From Phocaeicola dorei (GTDB lineage Bacteria > Bacteroidota > Bacteroidia > Bacteroidales > Bacteroidaceae), in assembly GCF_013009555.1 (NCBI RefSeq), contig NZ_CP046176.1, positions 4,495,501 to 4,559,500 of the forward strand: a DNA stretch of 64,000 bases, read 5' to 3'. The notes under the pieces are model-generated. The model was not told the origin of the DNA. It saw nothing but the letters and a program-made list of their open reading frames with translations, and made no database searches. Both the position numbers and the translations under genes were made by a program. This document shows positions 61,869-64,000 of this stretch, piece after piece; the stretch's first letter is position 1, and every line of letters starts with the position of its first letter.

Positions 61869-62633
61869 ATGTTTATTGATTTTAGTATAAAAGACCTCAT
61901 CGATATCCTGCTGGTAGCCTATCTGCTTTATCAGACTTACCGTCTGATGAAAGATTCGGGTTCTATCAATATCTTCATCGGTATCCTAGTATTTATAGGT
62001 ATCTGGCTGATTGTATCTCAGGTTTTGGAAATGAAACTGCTAGGGTCTATCTTCGATAAATTGGTCAGTGTAGGTGTCCTAGCCCTGATTATTCTTTTTC
62101 AGGATGATATACGCCGGTTCCTTGTCACACTGGGCTCGCATAAACAGTTGGGACGTTTTTTCCGCTTCCTGACGGGAAACAAGCAGGAAAAGACGGAAAA
62201 AGCGGATATTATGCCGATTGTACTTGCCTGTATGAGCATGAGCAAAGGGAAGGTGGGGGCACTGATTGTCATCGAAAAAAGTGTACCTCTGAATGACATC
62301 ATCCGTACAGGAGAAATTATCAACGCCAATGTGAACCAACGACTGATAGAAAATATTTTCTTCAAAAACAGTCCATTACATGACGGAGCCATGATTATCC
62401 GCCATAAACGGATAGAAGCAGCCGGTTGTATTCTCCCGGTATCTCACGACTTGAATATCCCTAAAGAATTGGGATTAAGGCATCGGGCTGCCATGGGCGT
62501 ATCGCAGGAAACAGATGCATTGGCCATTATCGTTTCAGAAGAAACAGGTGGCATATCCGTGGCTTATAAAGGACAATTCCATCTCAGACTGACTGCAGAA
62601 GAGCTGGAACGTATTCTGACAAAAGAAGACTAA
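61869..62633 (+). CDS. cdaA: Diadenylate cyclase, CdaA type
   Basis: The protein has 254 residues. N-terminal hydrophobic helices (about 10-25, 33-52 and 58-77) anchor it in the inner membrane. The DAC domain follows from about residue 112 and contains the DGA motif (Asp172-Gly-Ala in SPLHDGAMIIRHKRI) and the RHR motif (Arg204-Arg206 in LGLRHRAAMGVS). The domain makes cyclic di-AMP from two ATP, a signal linked to osmolyte balance and the cell wall. Its place after folP is common in Bacteroidota. It converges on the acetyltransferase gene. Confidence 0.94.
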   Translation: MFIDFSIKDLIDILLVAYLLYQTYRLMKDSGSINIFIGILVFIGIWLIVSQVLEMKLLGSIFDKLVSVGVLALIILFQDDIRRFLVTLGSHKQLGRFFRFLTGNKQEKTEKADIMPIVLACMSMSKGKVGALIVIEKSVPLNDIIRTGEIINANVNQRLIENIFFKNSPLHDGAMIIRHKRIEAAGCILPVSHDLNIPKELGLRHRAAMGVSQETDALAIIVSEETGGISVAYKGQFHLRLTAEELERILTKED

Positions 62634-62710
62634 TAACCTATCCGGATTTTTACTCCACAGATTATCAATCTTAAACATAGAAATTCAACCTATGCAACCA
62701 GTAATGAAAA

Positions 62711-63721
62711 TCAATTCAGCATCAAACTCATATAAGGATGCTCCGCTTCCAGTAACAACCGGGTAAAACCATCCAACGTATAAGTGTGATATTTTTTTTC
62801 CGGTATTCTCTCACGAAAGCAGATACCACCCCGTACCGTATAATAGCCGTTATTCTCCTGAATAACTTCATCCCCCTCAATATGTATATAAAGTTCGGAT
62901 GCCGGATACTTATGGGCGAAAACCTTCAACAACTCCTCTGCACGGATAACTCTTGCCATCCCCAAAAACAAAGTATCGGCAGACGATGGAATAAAATAAT
63001 CCATACGCTGTACCTTATATATATGGGCCGCTTCATACAATAAAGTATCCTGCACCGCATCCGTATCTGCCAGCAATTCCTTTATATATAATGTATCATC
63101 CCCCATTACCGTAAATGCCATCCCCACTATTTTATCCGCTTCCCGGGCAACCAGCAATTTGCCATTACCCAGTCTTAAATCGGCCATTATAACTAGAAAA
63201 TCCTCTTTAGGATGCTGAATGCAACTCCTGCGCCCATGCATACGGGAATCAAAATAATGATAATGTTCCACACCGGGAAATTCGCATACCTCTATCCGGC
63301 AACTGGGCACAGGGCGTAATCTGTCTACCCTTACCTGCTCAACCGCATACCCAAAAACTGGAGCATATCCCGACCTGGCATAATAACCGAACAACCATTC
63401 CTCTGCAGGAATCAACGAAGCCAGCAAAACTCCATCTTCATACATACACCGATGCGTTTCCTTCAGTAGGCGTTTCATGGCTCCATGCTTCCTGTAATCC
63501 GGATGCGTACAAGCACCCGATATATACGAAGTAGAAATCACCTCACCACAAAAAGTCATAGGATAAGGTATCATCTGCAATGCGGAAATAATCTTTCCGT
63601 CTTCACGAATCACCCTGTTCACTTCATCCTTATATCTCATCTTGAAATATAAGTCGGTAAACTCATCGCTATCATTGAAGCAGAGTTTCCATAATGTTTT
63701 CACTTCATCTTTTGTGGTCAT
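62711..63721 (-). CDS. GNAT-family N-acetyltransferase (Eis-like)
   Basis: The protein has 336 residues and no signal peptide. The N-terminal GNAT fold includes ALQMIPYPMTFCGEVISTSY and ISGACTHPDYRKHGAMKRLL, the acetyl-CoA binding signature, then LIPAEEWLFGYYARSGYAPV. A second GNAT-like half (about 170-270) and a small C-terminal lobe give an Eis-like arrangement. The acceptor is unknown. Its ATG overlaps the end of the upstream DUF2156-like gene by 17 bases, so the two are translationally coupled. Confidence 0.85.
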   Translation of the reverse strand: MTTKDEVKTLWKLCFNDSDEFTDLYFKMRYKDEVNRVIREDGKIISALQMIPYPMTFCGEVISTSYISGACTHPDYRKHGAMKRLLKETHRCMYEDGVLLASLIPAEEWLFGYYARSGYAPVFGYAVEQVRVDRLRPVPSCRIEVCEFPGVEHYHYFDSRMHGRRSCIQHPKEDFLVIMADLRLGNGKLLVAREADKIVGMAFTVMGDDTLYIKELLADTDAVQDTLLYEAAHIYKVQRMDYFIPSSADTLFLGMARVIRAEELLKVFAHKYPASELYIHIEGDEVIQENNGYYTVRGGICFRERIPEKKYHTYTLDGFTRLLLEAEHPYMSLMLN

Positions 63722-64000
63722 TGAGCTCTGCTATACATTTCTCGAGTAAAATAACGGGCTGATAAGAAAGTTTTGCTTTGCGCAAACCTTCCAGGCCAAG
63801 GTCTTCCTCGCGGTTTACATATATATATTGTTCGTCGATATGATTTGCATATTCATAGTTAATCATGGCATACGACCCTTCTATTCCCGTATCCGCCTTT
63901 TCAACACAAGTATCCCATGTTTCATGATTGATGGGAGCACCGTATGTAAAAGCGGCAATCTTCCCGTTGACATGAAGCACGCCACCCGTCAAACCCAACG
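63705..64000 (-). CDS. DUF2156-like (phosphatidylglycerol lysyltransferase-type) protein, C-terminal part
   Basis: Only the last 97 or so codons lie in the window; the frame continues past the right edge. The visible part GKIAAFTYGAPINHETWDTC, VEKADTGIEGSYAMINYEYA and YIYVNREEDLGLEGLRKAKL resembles the C-terminal GNAT lobe of DUF2156 proteins, in which a DLG-xxGLRxAK segment is typical. The family includes aminoacyl-lipid transferases as well as uncharacterized members. The stop codon lies inside the start of the acetyltransferase gene. I am fairly sure of the family but not of the function. Confidence 0.75.
   Translation of the reverse strand, partial: LGLTGGVLHVNGKIAAFTYGAPINHETWDTCVEKADTGIEGSYAMINYEYANHIDEQYIYVNREEDLGLEGLRKAKLSYQPVILLEKCIAELNDHKR

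Overview
The window is from a gut Bacteroidales genome, most likely Bacteroides or Phocaeicola. The evidence is five SusC/SusD pairs, hybrid two-component and ECF/FecR regulators, dense glycosidase operons, and promoters with the Bacteroides -7 box TAnnTTTG. Almost all of it is glycan-utilization (PUL) territory. Ordinary housekeeping genes lie at 26-28.6 kb (a helicase) and from 59.5 kb onward. No tRNA, rRNA, CRISPR array, insertion sequence or phage gene was seen.

Region 1 (1-25.9 kb, all minus strand). Read in the direction of transcription, an ECF sigma factor, a FecR anti-sigma factor, a SusC with an STN domain, a SusD and a GH78 alpha-L-rhamnosidase form one trans-envelope-signalled locus. 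Next comes a three-enzyme operon of a tandem GH43, a GH51 arabinofuranosidase and a GH35 beta-galactosidase. Then come a membrane-tethered propeller/AraC regulator without kinase or receiver, a SusC/SusD pair and a GH127 cut by the window edge.

Region 2 (26.1-33.8 kb, plus strand) holds a Pif1-like helicase with an HRDC-like tail, then a SusC/SusD pair with its own promoter and terminator.

Region 3 (33.9-59.2 kb) looks like a type II arabinogalactan (AGP) system. It has a single-domain GH43 lipoprotein, a GH43 subfamily-24-like exo-beta-1,3-galactanase, a three-module GH43 fusion, two tandem paralogous SusC/SusD pairs and a full hybrid two-component system (HTCS). A GH145-like rhamnosidase and a GH105-DUF2264 fusion follow, suited to removing the Rha-GlcA caps of AGP. 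A DUF3810 putative metallopeptidase lies between.

Region 4 (59.6-64 kb) is housekeeping: murF, folP and the diadenylate cyclase gene, then an acetyltransferase overlapping a DUF2156-like gene.

The main unexplained signal is a repeated promoter/operator module upstream of six transcription units. In each, a -7 box lies 54-55 bases from a CGGTCAA-like block, with a GCA/TCA block 16 bases further toward the promoter. It precedes both tandem SusC genes, two GH43 units, the GH145 operon and also the distant GH43-GH51-GH35 operon. I infer that the one HTCS controls this dispersed regulon. Two other signals are short arrays of palindromic cores with an exact 22-base period. One lies downstream of the helicase and one downstream of murF, both at borders between core genes and PULs.
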